Assembly: GCF_000003815.2 (NCBI RefSeq)
Contig: NC_049987.1
Span: forward strand, 22,330,956 to 22,394,955
Length of the DNA: 64,000 nucleotides
Origin: Branchiostoma floridae
Lineage: Eukaryota; Chordata; Leptocardii; Amphioxiformes; Branchiostomatidae
Direction: 5' to 3'
In this document: one piece after another, positions 1 through 12,129 of the stretch
Layout of the letters: every line of letters starts with the position of its first letter
How positions within the stretch are numbered: the stretch's first letter is position 1
The notes under the pieces: model-generated
Databases searched by the model: none
Told to the model about the DNA's origin: nothing
What the model saw: only the letters and a program-made list of their open reading frames with translations
Program-made: the position numbers and the translations under genes

Positions 1-1385
1 AAGGATTCCATAAAATAATTCGAACGCGCTTCGCGTGCGCAAAGTGCGTCATTGACGGAAATTCGAATACCGGATTTCGACGTTCGAATTGCTGTTGTTA
101 CTTTTTTTCTGTTCGAGGGCACCAAATTTTCTCGCGCATTTCGGCTGTCGGGTGATCCTAACCGCGGTTGGGCTGGTACCTTGGGCAATACGGAGTACAC
201 CCTGTTGTAGTAGTCCACTGTGTTCTGCTGCTGCAATGGTCTAGACACTCTGCAACTGCAATCTATGAAATACACCGCGTTGTATTGCATGTAAATACAG
301 CTGCGCTAAATTGATACGACTCACTGAATCAAGTGTATATACGCCATTATTAAGAGGTTTTTGTAGTGTATAACCAACTGTCAAAACTTTGTGGCAATTC
401 CGATCTAACGGGTTTAACTAACATTCATTCAAACGCTGAGACTATCAAAGATATAACTGGGTAGTTTTACAAGTTTGTTCGATCCCAGTCGTCCGAAACG
501 TACCGGATAAATTTGATATGTGGGATCGATTTTTAGGGTTTGCCTGGAGTGAATCTGCTGATTGTCGTTGACCTGAGATTGTACCAACGATAAAACTGTC
601 GGTCAAACCTGGCGTCTGAAAAGTGACCAAATAAAACTGATATGTTGCGCTGTTGGTACGTAAATTTACGTATATTTCATACGACTTGCATCGAACAAAT
701 GGCAGCATAACCAAGCTCCTATCTACCATTGAGATTTTTAGGATAAAAGTACATTATCTGTTCGTTTCTGGCACCATGTGCATATCAACACAATCAAGAC
801 GCTCCAAACATACGAAATCCATACATTATATCTATCTGAAACTCTTCGCAGCCTTTCATGTTTTAAACATTCATCTTTACGTTTGACATTCTGAAAGTAA
901 CTCATGAACATTGACTAATGATGTGATCAACTGCACACTTATGGCTTCATCATACAGTGTGATATAGGTCAAGTTATAGGCAGGCGAGGGACAATATTTG
1001 CACAATTATCGACTTCTTCGAGAATAGCTTCATAAATCATCTTTGCATTTCCAACATAGCTCCATTTCTGAGGCCACAGATGGCATATGGTTATGCTGGT
1101 GTGAGAATGATCATACATAAACGTGTCACATAGATCTAGGCGTGGATAAATAAAACTTTGAAAGTCTCTAGAATGTAGATACAGAAGAAGAAGAAAAAAC
1201 TTCATTGTAACAGGTGAAATATATGGGAAATTGCACATACATGTCAGATGTATCACTGATATCAAACAATTCTAATGAACGAATATATTTTTGAATAACA
1301 GTATAGACAATTTAGTTAAAGTTATGCGTGCCAATACTTAGAAAAATTAGGTTGACAACAGTATGCTGCTTTAAGGAAGTATGGT
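1..1385. other. No gene recognised; CpG-rich first 160 bases
   Basis: The first 160 bases are noticeably CpG-rich with small inverted words such as GCGCTTCGCGTGCGC. After that the sequence is AT-rich and featureless. Short open frames here carry no recognisable domain. Confidence 0.4.
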
Positions 1386-1502
1386 ATTTATTTATTTATT
1401 TATTGGTTTGGCTGCACCGAACACACAGCCAGGGCTGCCCAACTAGCCTATGGCTATTACAAAGGGCTAGCCCTGCTGACAAACACATAAACAATACAAA
1501 TT
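1386..1502 (-). mobile_element. Retroposon 3' tail, minus strand
   Basis: Read on the minus strand, a short segment (CAGGGCTAGCCCTTTG, then GGGCAGCCCTGGCTG) ends in repeated AAATA units (TATTTATTTATT on the plus strand at 1386-1405). A conserved segment followed by a short A-rich tandem tail is the usual 3' end of a non-LTR element or SINE. The element body is not visible, so it is a truncated copy. Confidence 0.55.
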
Positions 1503-1975
1503 AAAAGAAAGAACATTTGTATGTACATGGTGTAGGATAACTTACATATCATCTAAAATGGAGTATATAACATCATATCATCGACAACAATATTTGCAGT
1601 GAGAGGTCAGGGTCTGTATATACACGTGTATGACTAATTTACCATGCGTAAGTATTGTCTCGCGTTTGCATAGATGTATCTAAATTGGCCCACATACATG
1701 CAGGTAGATGTATGAACAGGACACAATAGAACTACATTGAATAGCTCGGTTTTTGAAAGATTGTGAAAAAACATCACGTACTTGTACTTGAGACTTTTTA
1801 AAGGGGGAAATGACGTCATGGCGGTATAGCCAGGTAAGCCCTGTGAAGAAGAAATGTATTCCTGCCGCCAGTTTGCCTGGGGCGAAATCTTCCGGAATTA
1901 CGTGTAAGCCGGCTACATCTGACTAATGTTTCTGGATCGCTCCGGAAACGTGAACTTTCGTCCAAGTGCATCGTG

Positions 1976-2790
1976 TTTAGTTGAGGGTTGAATTGGTAGA
2001 TGTGGACTGTTTTAATGATTGGTTTATTCGAAGGTTCGTGTCCGCAGGCTGCAAGTATACGGTTAGAAATATAGAAGACATATATGTGACAAAGTTCAAG
2101 TGCACTGTGTGTAGTTGAGAGTTGAATTGGTAGATGAAAGATGTGAACTGTTTTAATGATTGGTTTATTCGAAGGTTCATGTCCGGAGGCTGCAAGTATG
2201 CCGTAGAAACATTAGAAGAAATACATGTGACAAAGTTCAAGTGCAAGTGCACTGTTCAGTTGAGAGTTGAATTAATAGTTAAGAAATATGGACTGTTTTA
2301 ACGGTTGGTTTATTTCAAAGTTTGTGCCCGGTGGCTAATTGCATGTATATGGTAGAACCATAGAAGAAATACACGTGACAAAGTTTAAGTGCACTGTGTG
2401 TAGTTGAGAGTTGAATTGGTAGATGTGGACTGTTTTAATGATTGGTTTATTCGAAGGTTCGTGTCGGCAGGCTGCAAGTATACGGTTAGAAATATAGAAT
2501 GAATATATGTGACAAAGTTCAAATGCACTATGTGTAGTTGAGAGTTGAATTGGTAGATGAAAAATGTGGACTGTTTTTAATAGTTGATTTATTCGAAGTT
2601 TCGTCATTGGAGGCTGCAAGTGTATGGTAGAAACATAGACGAAATACAAGTGGCAAAGGCCAAGTACAAGTGCACTCTGTGTAGTTGAGAGTTGAATTGG
2701 TAGTTAAGAAATGTGGACTGTTTTAACGATTGGTTTATTTCAAAGTTTGTGCCCGGAAGCTAATTTCGATAGGAACATAGAAAGTACACA
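1976..2790. repeat. Tandem repeat, about six units of 135-148 bp
   Basis: The word GTTGAGAGTTGAATTGGTAG (first copy GAGGG) recurs at about 1978, 2114, 2262, 2405, 2537 and 2686. Each unit continues with GACTGTTTTAATGATTGG, TTTATTCGAAG and a CAAAGTTCAAGTGCACT end. Units have drifted by 10-20 percent. Confidence 0.85.
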
Positions 2791-3395
2791 TGTGGCAGGG
2801 AAAAGTGAACGACAGTATTGTAAGAAAACCTACTCAAATGCTAGTGCTAGCTTTATGTCTAGACAGAGTGGGTTTACATTGACAAATATACCAAGATACG
2901 TGGATGACATGTCGACACTGTCCCAGTGCTAGTTCTTTACTCTCTTGTCACAAATGTACACATTGAACACAAATGGCAAGCACAAAAAAGCTCAATTACT
3001 ACGTCGCCATCAGTTCTATCCTAAACACTCACAAGTTTATTCAGCATTGCCTTGACTTCTCCTATCGTAACATACAGAGACATATTGTTATATGCTTTTC
3101 GTCACTTCATCATGCATAGCTGCATTACGATATCAACAGAAAATTGTCGCCATTTTGCTTCATTTTTCAGACCACTCTGTCTAGTGGAGATATAATTTAG
3201 TTGTGTTTCGCCCTACTTTCTGTGCAAGCATGTGATGGAATGATGGATAGCTGAGCTAGTCGTGTGTAGATTTCCACCTGCCACAGTCATTTAGCAATTT
3301 AGCTGATTCCGTACAGTCCTTGATTCCCTTCAGGAGAAAATTACCTTCCAGACGGCACGTTTGTGCCCTACATTTGGCGCGGCTTCGATGCTGAA
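2791..3395. other. No gene or repeat recognised
   Basis: Unique-looking AT-rich sequence between a tandem array and a MITE. No convincing exon or repeated unit seen. Confidence 0.4.
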
Positions 3396-3636
3396 GCCCC
3401 CTTTCTACTAGACGGCGATCGCGCTGCGCTCTCACTGCGAGCTAAATAGGTTATGTGGAACCTTCGCTTTCACACTGGGTATATCGTACAAAACGTAAAG
3501 GTGTGACTGAGAAGACAACAAAACACAAAAAAAGTAACAAAAAATGCTTCTTTTCTATACAATTCGTTGAGGGATACGTCAAATTCTAGGTCGCAGAGAC
3601 AGCGCGGCGAGAGCGCCGTCGTAGTGGAAAGGGGTA
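3396..3636. mobile_element. Harbinger-like MITE, arm type A, copy 1
   Basis: Terminal inverted repeats: left begins GCCCCCTTTCTACTAGACGG, right ends CGTAGTGGAAAGGGGTA. Inside the arms are matching GCGACCTA-type words. The core reads CGTAAAGGTGTGACTGAGAA, CAACAAAACACAAA and CAATTCGTTGAG. Non-coding, 241 bp. The flanks are GAA and TAA, an imperfect match to the TAA duplication seen in other copies. Confidence 0.8.
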
Positions 3637-3910
3637 TAAAGAATGGCTGTTTTCACAGCCTTCCCCTGATCCCGTGTATTAGAGACCCCAATAAGCTGCA
3701 CTCTGCTCGCTACCGATAGGTATGAAATACGACCATAATAACGCCATAATGCAGTTAATGACGGTCATTTATAAAAGGAACCTGTGCCATACCAAGTAGG
3801 GCTGTGCGACGACTTCCATACTTAAAGACAAGTTTCTTGAACTATCTTAACTGTAATATCCAACACAAAAATTGAAATTAACTAAATGATTGACTTTGTC
3901 AAGAAATTAA

Positions 3911-3992
3911 CAATCCACTGCTGCCGTGACGTCACGTTATAGAGTGCAGTGACGTCACTCAGATAGAACACGTGACTCGGTGAGCAGTGGAT
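3911..3992. promoter_or_regulatory. Paired CRE-like palindromes inside a weak hairpin
   Basis: TGACGTCA occurs at 3927-3934 and again at 3950-3957. They are enclosed by ATCCACTGCTGCC and GAGCAGTGGAT, which can pair. TGACGTCA is the canonical CREB/ATF site; function here is inference. A diverged relative without intact CRE words lies near 23420-23460. Confidence 0.35.
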
Positions 3993-4343
3993 CATAAGTT
4001 GCAGGGAGTCTATGACACCGACCGTCTCGGTTCAGGAATGGTTGTAAATCTCTGATGTAGGGGGCTTCTTTAAATCCCTCTAGCGAAAAAGTCTGGTTCT
4101 AAATCCAAGATTTTAACTTTGTCCAGGGTCACTTTCAAGTTAAAGTTAATTAAAGACAAGTTGCTTGTACACTTTTCGTCACTGGGATGGAATGACCTCT
4201 CCATGACTGACATTATTTGAGATGCTGCCAGGCGGAACACCAGAGCAATGTCGCACACGACACAGACTGTCCATGTATGCAAAAACGGAAGGTCGACATC
4301 GATAATGTCATCATATTCATGAATCTTTCACAAGAACTTAATA

Positions 4344-4690
4344 AAGGTTTTCCACCTTTTCAACCGCCCTTTTCAAGGTCTATCCATTGCTTTTGGAAAC
4401 CATTTGCATGTCATCGCTACTGATGAGGGACGTCTATTGTGCACATTTGTTAAGCTTGAGTGCGGGACCACTTTGTCTTTATCTTTGAATAAGCTCATTT
4501 TAATGGTTCGTAGTATCTGAAGAAGTCAGAGTTGGTTAGCACCTTTTCATTCGCCCTTTCCAAGGTCTATCCATCGCCTTGTGAAAACATTTCCATGTCA
4601 TCGCTGCTGAACAGTAACGGCACATGTTCGCATTTGTTAAGCTTGGGTGCAAGGCCACAAAGTTTCCATCTTTGACCAAGCTACGTTTGA
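4344..4690. repeat. Direct duplication, about 190 bp unit, two copies
   Basis: CCACCTTTTCAACCGCCC to TTTGTTAAGCTTGAGTGC is repeated as CACCTTTTCATTCGCCC to TTTGTTAAGCTTGGGTGC. Both contain AAGGTCTATCCAT and ATGTCATCGCT. The copies are clearly diverged. Confidence 0.75.
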
Positions 4691-5440
4691 TAAAGAAGTT
4701 GACTATTTGTCTTTTGGAAAGCGAAATAGACTGTGAAAAGAACTGCTCTAAGACTTGTCATGATGCAGACGGAAGATATTTACTGTTAACTCAATGGAAA
4801 CAGGTACAATTTATGCCAACTTGTATACATACATGCATGACAGTAGTTGCATTATTGCTAATATGAAAGAACCGCACACTTACGAATAAAGATCGCATGA
4901 GAGATAGTGAAATTGCCCTTACATTGCCATTACATAGTTTTACCTTGTAGTACCCTTGTTTCCTTTGGACCTTCTTGCATATTTATTCATATAGTTAGGA
5001 AAAACTGTTATTTTGTGCATATCAATTCACAGATAGGATATAAAAACTCTCTCCAACAAGACCTCTCCATTGTCACTGACTAAAGACATCGGGTGGTTGT
5101 CTGAAACGTCTGAACGTTTCCAACATCATATCCAGTTGCTTCAGTAACTGTGTGTTGCCCTTACATGGTTTGAACTTCATGAAACAGTACATTCCCCACA
5201 CCTCGAAGCCCTACGTTACTTCAATTCCAAACGTGGCGCCGCGGATTATGTTGGGTCGGTGTACATGGCTTGGATGAATAATTAAACGGCGAGATATCCA
5301 ACATAACTCGTACATTTTGAAACACAAACGCCGTCCTGTATAAAATCGATGCGGGTTAGGGAGCAGCTCTCCGCCCGCGTGGCACTAATTCGGCCCGTCA
5401 GCAAGTTACGAGCAGCCATTGATACTATCGAGCCGACACA
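4691..5440. other. No gene or repeat recognised
   Basis: No exon, tandem unit or terminal inverted repeat could be supported in this stretch. Confidence 0.35.
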
Positions 5441-5449
5441 CTGTGGAGA

Positions 5450-6330
5450 GGGATTCATTGACATTTCTATGGCGTTCAATAATGTGCACTATGATACGTA
5501 AATTAAATTTCCAAGGCATGAACGATTCCACTCTCCCCAAAATGACTTGTCTTAAGTGGACGAATATCGATGTAAGAAGCAGGGCTGGAGTAGGGCGGTT
5601 TGAGTCATTTGTGAATCAAGTGGAAATCTAAATGTATGTACTTTCATTGCCTTCGCCGAGAAGGTTATATTTTTGGTGGTGGTTGTTTGTATAATTGTGG
5701 ATAGAAAGCATAAGACCAAGACAGGTTAAACGGATTGTTTTCATATTTTGTATGTAGGTAGGTCTTGATAAGACCTCACAATTAACAGATTTTGGACTCC
5801 CTAGCAGCTTGTTAACGTACTGCAGTGGAGCGTCCGGTTTTAATATCTCGTTTGCAAATGTGGATGCTAGCTAATAGTGGATTTGATTAACAACGCAAAA
5901 CCCAAGCCTCTCATATGAGCGATAACAACCAACGTTTGACTGATTTATTGACATTTCCACAGCGTTCGATATTGTACACTATGATAAGTAAATTAAATTT
6001 CTAAGGCCTGAACGATTTCAAGCTCTCCCGGCCCCAAAACGCGTTACCGACACAATGTGCAGTGGACAAATATCGATAAAAGGAAATAGAAACGACCCAG
6101 AAAGGAAACGAATTGTCCTGAAAAACGTGTGCAATTTGCGGTGTTAATCTACTTGTGAGAGATTTTATAATTCTTTTTAAGCTACAAAAAGGAAAAGGTA
6201 GATTAAGTAGAACGATATGCCAAATATGACTAAGCCACAAGCGTACTATGGGAGATCATAATCAAGTCTTAACTCGTTTATTGACAATACACTGACCTTC
6301 GATATTGTACCCCTTGTAAGTAAATGTATC
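5450..6330. repeat. Three diverged direct copies (5455, 5948, 6279)
   Basis: A segment starting TCATTGACATTTCTATGGCG, with ATTGTACACTATGATA and AAATTAAATTTC further in, occurs at about 5455 and 5948. A shorter third copy starts at about 6279. Spacings of roughly 490 and 330 bp suggest old tandem duplication with deletions. Confidence 0.65.
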
Positions 6331-6400
6331 TGTACATGTATCTGTATCTGTATCTACATAGCCGGTATGACCCTTCGGCGTAACACACACGTATAATTCG
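6331..6400 (+). repeat. Solo copy of the CCCTTCGGC minisatellite motif
   Basis: ATCTGTATCTGTATCTACAT is followed by GCCGGTATGACCCTTCGGCG and TAACACAC. This is the same motif that is amplified at 25.7-27.8 kb, here as a single unit, so it is a dispersed element that only became tandem elsewhere. Confidence 0.65.
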
Positions 6401-6592
6401 CAGGCATGCGGCGCGGCAGCAGCTGGTTATATTACACTGAATGACCAGTCACACCTAACTTTTGCACTTCTATCTGCAAATGTTCTTTCAAACTATCAGC
6501 GAACATGACTCTACAGTGTTTTGTGATAACATATTCCACTCTACGATAGTTCTGGGAAAATACGAATTTTTGAACGCATCAATCCTTGGTTG

Positions 6593-6768
6593 GTAAATGT
6601 CGTATCCCACTGCACTTGGAACACCGGTGCGGCACTGCGGGGTTAGAAAGATTACTTAACGAATTTTAGAGTTGAAGAACGAATTTCCTTACGTTTTGTG
6701 TATTTTTTTTTGTTTTCTATGTCAAATTTGTAACGATGCCCAAAGTGCAGTCAGATACCATCTTTACT
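6593..6768. mobile_element. MITE, arm type B, reverse orientation, copy 1
   Basis: Left arm CACTGCACTTGGAACACCGG then GCGGCACTGCGGGGTT; right arm end CAAAGTGCAGTCAGATACC. The core is inverted relative to other copies (AACGAATTTCCTTACGTTTT). The right arm is shortened, so the copy is damaged. Confidence 0.7.
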
Positions 6769-7084
6769 CTGGTAGTTAAAGGCATGACTGTTCCCTGTTG
6801 TAGGAAATGTGATATCTGTGGCACGACTGATGTCGTCTCTTATTCCAAAAACACCCTGCAGGCGGTGGGCAGGAGCCGGTGTAGGGGGAGCAATAAATTT
6901 AAAGACCCAGAAAATTGGGCTGTTTGAAGGAACGTTCATCTGGTAATTTATCTGTAACTACTGGTATGCGCGACATGAAGATAGATGTGGACTCTTGTAA
7001 TTGCGTTATTACGCCAGCACATGCAGATTGGGTTACGGTAATGCTAACGGAATACAAATCTGTTCACGTGAGGTAATGTAATTA

Positions 7085-7372
7085 AAGCCTAGTTAAAGTT
7101 AAACCCTTCCCGCGCCTGATGGCGCATAGGGCGGCGCCCATCTCTGTTTCCTTAGCCCTGGGCCACACAACGCAATCACTACAGCAGGGGGCTAGTCCAC
7201 TGGTAGTGGTGTGTGTTTAACCCCCATACTCTTTCCAGAATGCTGAGTGCTAAGCTGAGGAAGCAGCATGTACCATTTTTAAAGTCTTTGGTTTGACTCG
7301 GCCAGGATCGAACTCACGACCTACCGAATGCAAGGCGAACACTACCCACTAGGCTATTGCACTGGCCTAATT
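7085..7372 (-). mobile_element. tRNA-derived SINE, minus strand
   Basis: On the minus strand a tRNA-like head shows an A-box-like AGCCTAGTGGGTAGTG and a B-box GAGTTCGATCC, followed by a body of about 220 bp and a tail of TTTAACTTTAACT. It does not fold as a full tRNA and has a long non-tRNA body, so it is a SINE rather than a tRNA gene. Confidence 0.75.
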
Positions 7373-7625
7373 AAAACCTAGCTGGTTAATAAAACACTTA
7401 ACCGAAAGTTGTTTTATTGCTTTATTTGCTAAGTTCAAAGTGAAGTTCCTCTTCACAACATCTTATGTGCTGAAATGCAACAGCACGATGTGCTAGTATG
7501 TACATGTAAAAACACATGCAGAATGATCAAGCCAAAATGAAAAGCCATAAAACAACTTCAGATATAGGTGAATTTCCATACGGAACAGTTTGCCATACCA
7601 GTATGTTACTGGTACCATTTTATTA

Positions 7626-7812
7626 CCATCCATCCACCCACCTACCCATCCTTCCATCCATCCATCCATCCATCCATCCATCCATCCATCCATCCATCCA
7701 TCCATCCATCCATCCATCCATCCATCCATCCATCCATCCATCCATCCATCCATCCATCCATCCATCCATCCACCCATCCATCCATCCATCCATCCATCCA
7801 TCCATCCGTTCA
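7626..7812. repeat. Microsatellite (TCCA)n
   Basis: About 45 near-perfect TCCA units with a few point changes (CCACCCA, CTACCCA). Tetranucleotide repeats give open frames in several phases on both strands (PSIH or GWMD translations); none is a gene. Confidence 0.97.
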
Positions 7813-8848
7813 TTCATTCATTGCTAAATCCATCCATTCTTCAGTTATTCACCATCACCAGGTGTCCTCATACCCTAACGTTACTCCTTGTCGATCTCCA
7901 CCCTGCATGTTCTCCTGTTATGAAACCCATTCCCCTGAAGGTCCGTACTCACCAGGTTGGAAATCTGGAGTGTGTCTAGCCTTAGCCGTGGGTGGTTCTG
8001 TACAGGCTCGAATGCGTTCAATTTTCCCTGGTTACTTACCTGACCTACATTAAGGGACACACGTGGGATCTGAGCACCAATATCAAGTAGTACTACCAAC
8101 TTGGGTGTACTGATCCTAACTGGCCTCAGTAACTAGTTACCTGTTAGTGCCTTTCTATCTGTGTGTGTACCGTTGGTGTCATACATTTACGTAATACTAG
8201 AACGTCCACTGCGCATATAGACTACTTGTGTAGTCCGCTTTTCCCAGCGTGCGTCATCATTTGGACAACCTTTTGTAGTTGACGAATGGGGATTCTACCG
8301 AGCAGAGACCGTTGACAAAAACGCTGAACTCCGTAAGACTTAGCAGGTGTCTAAAATCAACAGTCTTTCGATGAGCAGATAATGATATTCAGTCTTCCCA
8401 TGATCTTTCAATGATCTCAATGACCTCCAGGGTCTGTCAATTGTCGTTCATTGATGTCCAGGGTTTTCAATTATTTCACTGACCTCCATTAACAATCAGT
8501 TTTGTTTGGTCACTGTGCGGTTTCTCAACTGTCTGCATACATGTGAAAATCGGGCCTTATTGGTAGCCTCCACCAGGCCTTCCTATGGTGGTACGGGGAT
8601 GGTAGAATTAGGCACAAAAATCAGGAAATTGGCGAGGAGAGTCAGTCCACCCTAAGGTTCATGTTTCCTCTCCGGAATGGACGGCCAAATCCTCTGGTAG
8701 CAAAACTCCCCTGGAAAATTACTCTCCCTATAATGGACAGCGTAGTCAGTCTGGTAGAGACTACCATTATAATGCTGTGACAACTTTTAGGGCAAAAACA
8801 TATGCATACACCGGCAGGTAAATTTCATCATGTCGGATAGCGAACTTA
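7813..8848. other. No gene recognised; short direct repeats near 8390-8490
   Basis: CAATGATCTCAATGACCTCCA is loosely repeated as GACCTCC and TTGATGTCCAGGG within 8390-8490. Otherwise nothing supportable. Confidence 0.35.
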
Positions 8849-8851
8849 TAA

Positions 8852-9180
8852 AGGCCCCCTCTCACTTGACGTGCGGCACGCTTGCGGCATTGCTGCGTTC
8901 NNNNNNNNNNNNNNNNNNNNNNNNNNNNNNNNNNNNNNNNNNNNNNNNNNNNNNNNNNNNNNNNNNNNNNNNNNNNNNNNNNNNNNNNNNNNNNNNNNNN
9001 TTTGTTATTTTCTCCGATTTGTTATAATTCAAATATTGCGCAATACGTAAAAGTGTGACATAGAAGACCACAAAATACACAACAAGTAAGAAAATTCGTT
9101 CTTTATCTCTGAAATTCGTTGAGCATCTTCCGAACGCAGCAATGCCGCAAGCGTGCCGCACGTCAAGTGAGAGGGGGCCT
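8852..9180. mobile_element. MITE, arm type C, containing the assembly gap
   Basis: Left end AGGCCCCCTCTCACTTGACG and right end CGTCAAGTGAGAGGGGGCCT are perfect inverted repeats. They continue inward as GTGCGGCACGCTTGCGGCAT and its complement. Flanking TAA (8849-8851) and TAA (9181-9183) form a 3-bp target duplication as in PIF/Harbinger elements. The core matches types A and B (ATACGTAAAAGTGTGAC, AAAATTCGTTCTTTATC). Confidence 0.85.
8901..9000. other. Assembly gap of 100 Ns
   Basis: Exactly 100 N characters, the usual placeholder for a gap of unknown size. It sits just inside the left arm of a near-perfect inverted repeat. Confidence 0.98.
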
Positions 9181-9183
9181 TAA

Positions 9184-10714
9184 GTTGAATGCCTGGCAAG
9201 GCATCTACCTTGAATTGTGATTTGTCTGTGGCTGTGTGACCTAGCTGGGTGTGAGGGAACATTTGGTTTCCACAGTTGTCCATAAAGCAAAGAAGTAGTG
9301 CGGCGTTATTGGAAGTGTTATAATTCCAAACACGTTGTGTAACGATAATAACTCACAAATACCAAATAAAAAACACCAGCCTACTACCTTAGCTGACTTT
9401 AACAGTCGTTTGAAAACGTATCTTTAATATACTTTTAATGAAAGACCTAACTTCCGATATGATTGGTACTTAGTGATGTTTTATTGTGTCTTCAACTGTA
9501 AGAGAATAAATCAGCAACCGATATGAAATATCCTGCATCATAACTGACTTATTATGAGCTAGTCCAATATTCTATATCATCTTCTATTAGCCGTATATAC
9601 TATAGTTTCATTCTACTGATACGACGCGAAAGTTTACCGTGCTGGGTATAATGGAAATAATCAACAGTTGTTTAGTATGCATTTTCCATACGATTTATCA
9701 AATCTGATCAGATATTCTTTTGCACAAGTATCCAACAAAAATATTCAATCACCAGGGGATTTACGTTTTTATTGGTAGTTTTACAACATTTTTGGCAGGA
9801 ATATTTGCGTCCAATATGTAGTGTTCTGCCTCGCCGATGACGTTCTATGAGCTTGTCAAAGCAATTAACGATTTTTCGTTTCAGATTTAATAGAAAAACA
9901 TCAAGGCACAAAATCCCGATAAAAATGAATCCGTTTATTAAAGATACATTATCCTCAAAAAGGACGTCGTGTTATATCGAAATCAAAGGATTTTTCATTT
10001 CCTCGTATCTTTTGTAGTTTTATGGTCACTTTAATCGTTTGACTGTAATCTAGTGTCCTATATGCAATGTTCTGCACCAGTGCCCAGTTCCCATACAGCA
10101 TGGGCATCAAAAACAAAAGTTTTGCTAATGGTAAGAAGCATTTCTCTCCAATTTTAAACACGAAATTCTCACTCATGTCCAAATATGCTTGATTTATATA
10201 GACTTTTGAGCGGATAGAAACATAATAAAACAAGAAATCAAGACCATAGCACGCCCGGGTCAAATGATATAAAAAAAGAAGTTCTGCTGCAGTACCAAGG
10301 CCCCATACCAGGGGGGCCCAAAATCTACCTTGACCTTTCTCTTCCCAACATCTACACACATATCAAATATCATCGTAATCTATCCAGAGGTTCTTGAGTT
10401 ATGGGGAGTAAAAAAAATCCAGAAACACAAACACACAGGTATCTGGAGATAACACAAAAAAAACACATCACAGTATAGTATCCAACAGAACCTCAGTTCT
10501 TAAGTGTCGCTGACATACTGCTATGACGTCGTCGTTAAATATGGTATCAAAAGATTTTCATTTCATTCCCTTTTCGATTTCATTTCTTTTTACAGTCACT
10601 TTTATAGGTAGTCAATAAATCACAGTATAACATGGACTTCTCCACCACATGATGAGAAACGCCAATTAAAGGCACCAGGTACAGAAACAGCGCCTAAGAA
10701 TTTTCAACAGGTAA
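9184..10714. other. AT-rich, no gene recognised; diverged repeat fragments
   Basis: Words such as TCAAAGGATTTTTCATTTCC (9985) recur in altered form near 10545 and 11535, suggesting old repeats. A 134-codon minus-strand frame at 9955-10359 shows no domain. The segment TATCGTAATCTATCCAGAGG near 10370 has the look of a dispersed element end. Confidence 0.35.
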
Positions 10715-10952
10715 AGGTGACCTCTCCCTGCACTTGAGGCACCGGTGCGGCACTGCGAGGTTCGTTCACCGCGCCAATGGTGTGTAATTTTCGCCGCTTT
10801 TTAATAACTTAGATATTACGTAATACGTAAAAGTATGACTGAGGAGATAACAAACTCACAAAACGTAAGAAAATTCGTTCTTTATCTATGAAATAATCTT
10901 TCGAACCCCGCAGAGCCGCACCGGTGCCCCAAGTGCTGTGAGATACTACCCT
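10715..10952. mobile_element. MITE, arm type B, copy 2
   Basis: Left arm CTGCACTTGAGGCACCGGTG then CGGCACTGCGAGGTTCG; right arm CCGCAGAGCCGCACCGGTGC then CCCAAGTGCTGTGAGAT. The core has ATACGTAAAAGTATGACTGA and AGAAAATTCGTTCTTTATC. About 238 bp; arms exceed 50 bp. Outer flanks GGTAAAGG and CCCTTACC extend the symmetry. Confidence 0.82.
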
Positions 10953-12120
10953 TACCTTTTGAAAATTCTGAACACCTTTTCGGAAAATGCAACCTGTCGT
11001 GCGAACATCTCACTGCTTATTGCAATTCTTGATATTTAATTTTGGAGAATATGTATGATAATCAACTGCTAATAATCTCATTCTACGGGGACTAGCAATA
11101 AAGAAAAGGAAGAGATATCTACATGTATTGTCTTGATGTTATTTTGTATGATAATAATACCAGCATGCTTCCTTTGTGTTATTCATACACTTTTTAAGAC
11201 TGAAATAACGTAATTCACGTGGTTCTAGAATACTGTATTATTTGGCTGACAATGTTGTTAATAAATCTTCTGAACCAATCGGTGAAAAAAAGCTCTTATG
11301 TATATAATCATTTTTGATAAACAGCATCATCTGCTGTTATTTTGCTGACGTAAACAGTTTCTTCAATCCCCATAGTCCGTCCCACGATAATCCAAGCAAT
11401 TTAAGATAACTCAGCTCCTATTTCTGACACGTTTCGGGCTTATCAAAGAATACGATGGCACAAAACCCATTTAAAGATTTATCAGGTGGATGCAGATGCG
11501 TTTGCATGAAAAATGGCCGTATTAGTTCTCTGGTATCAAAGGATTTTTATTCTTTCATTCTCTGGTACCCTGCACAGTTTGGAGCTGATAGAAAAATATT
11601 ACGGCAGAAAAACCCATCAAAAGATTTATCAGTTCGGTGCAGATACGTTTTACGTAGTCGTTTTTTCTGCCCCGTAGTTTTTATCGTCGCTTTAGTTGGA
11701 CGTTAAATCATATTCATGATGGGATATATTTTACAAGGCCGTGGTCAATAGTTGCGCCCTAATCTGTAACGTTGATTGTCGTGAATGGAGTGTAAAGTTC
11801 ATATAATTTCAGTTACATAAACCCCACCGGACCGAACCATGTGTCCTTGTGCCGAGGGGGGATAACAGTCCTACAGGACCGAACCACTTGAAGTTGTGGA
11901 GAGGGGGATTCAGTGTTGTTCTATGCATCATTGGGGACTAACCTTCATAATGGGTGTTAGGTAGTCTCAACAGGCTATGTGGCCTTGGTTGCACTGAATG
12001 GTGATTTGTCAGCCTTCACTTATCGCCAACGTCGTGTCTCCTGCTATAGATTATGAACACAGACCATTTAACGTCCTAACTGTTCCGTGTTTGAGGAGAG
12101 CCGCACCCCGAGCACCGTAC
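10953..12120. other. No gene recognised; weak direct repeat
   Basis: AAAACCCATTTAAAGATTTA near 11462 is echoed by AAAACCCATCAAAAGATTTA near 11609, about 150 bp apart. ACCGAACCA occurs twice at 11833 and 11879. No exon support. Confidence 0.35.
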
Positions 12121-12129
12121 GTTCATCAG

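Noticed and set aside
7493-8053. Overlapping open frames on both strands with repeated PSIH or GWMD residues
   Set aside because: They are translations of the TCCA microsatellite in several phases.
9955-10359. 134-codon minus-strand frame
   Set aside because: No domain; it overlaps repeat-like AT-rich sequence that recurs nearby in altered form.
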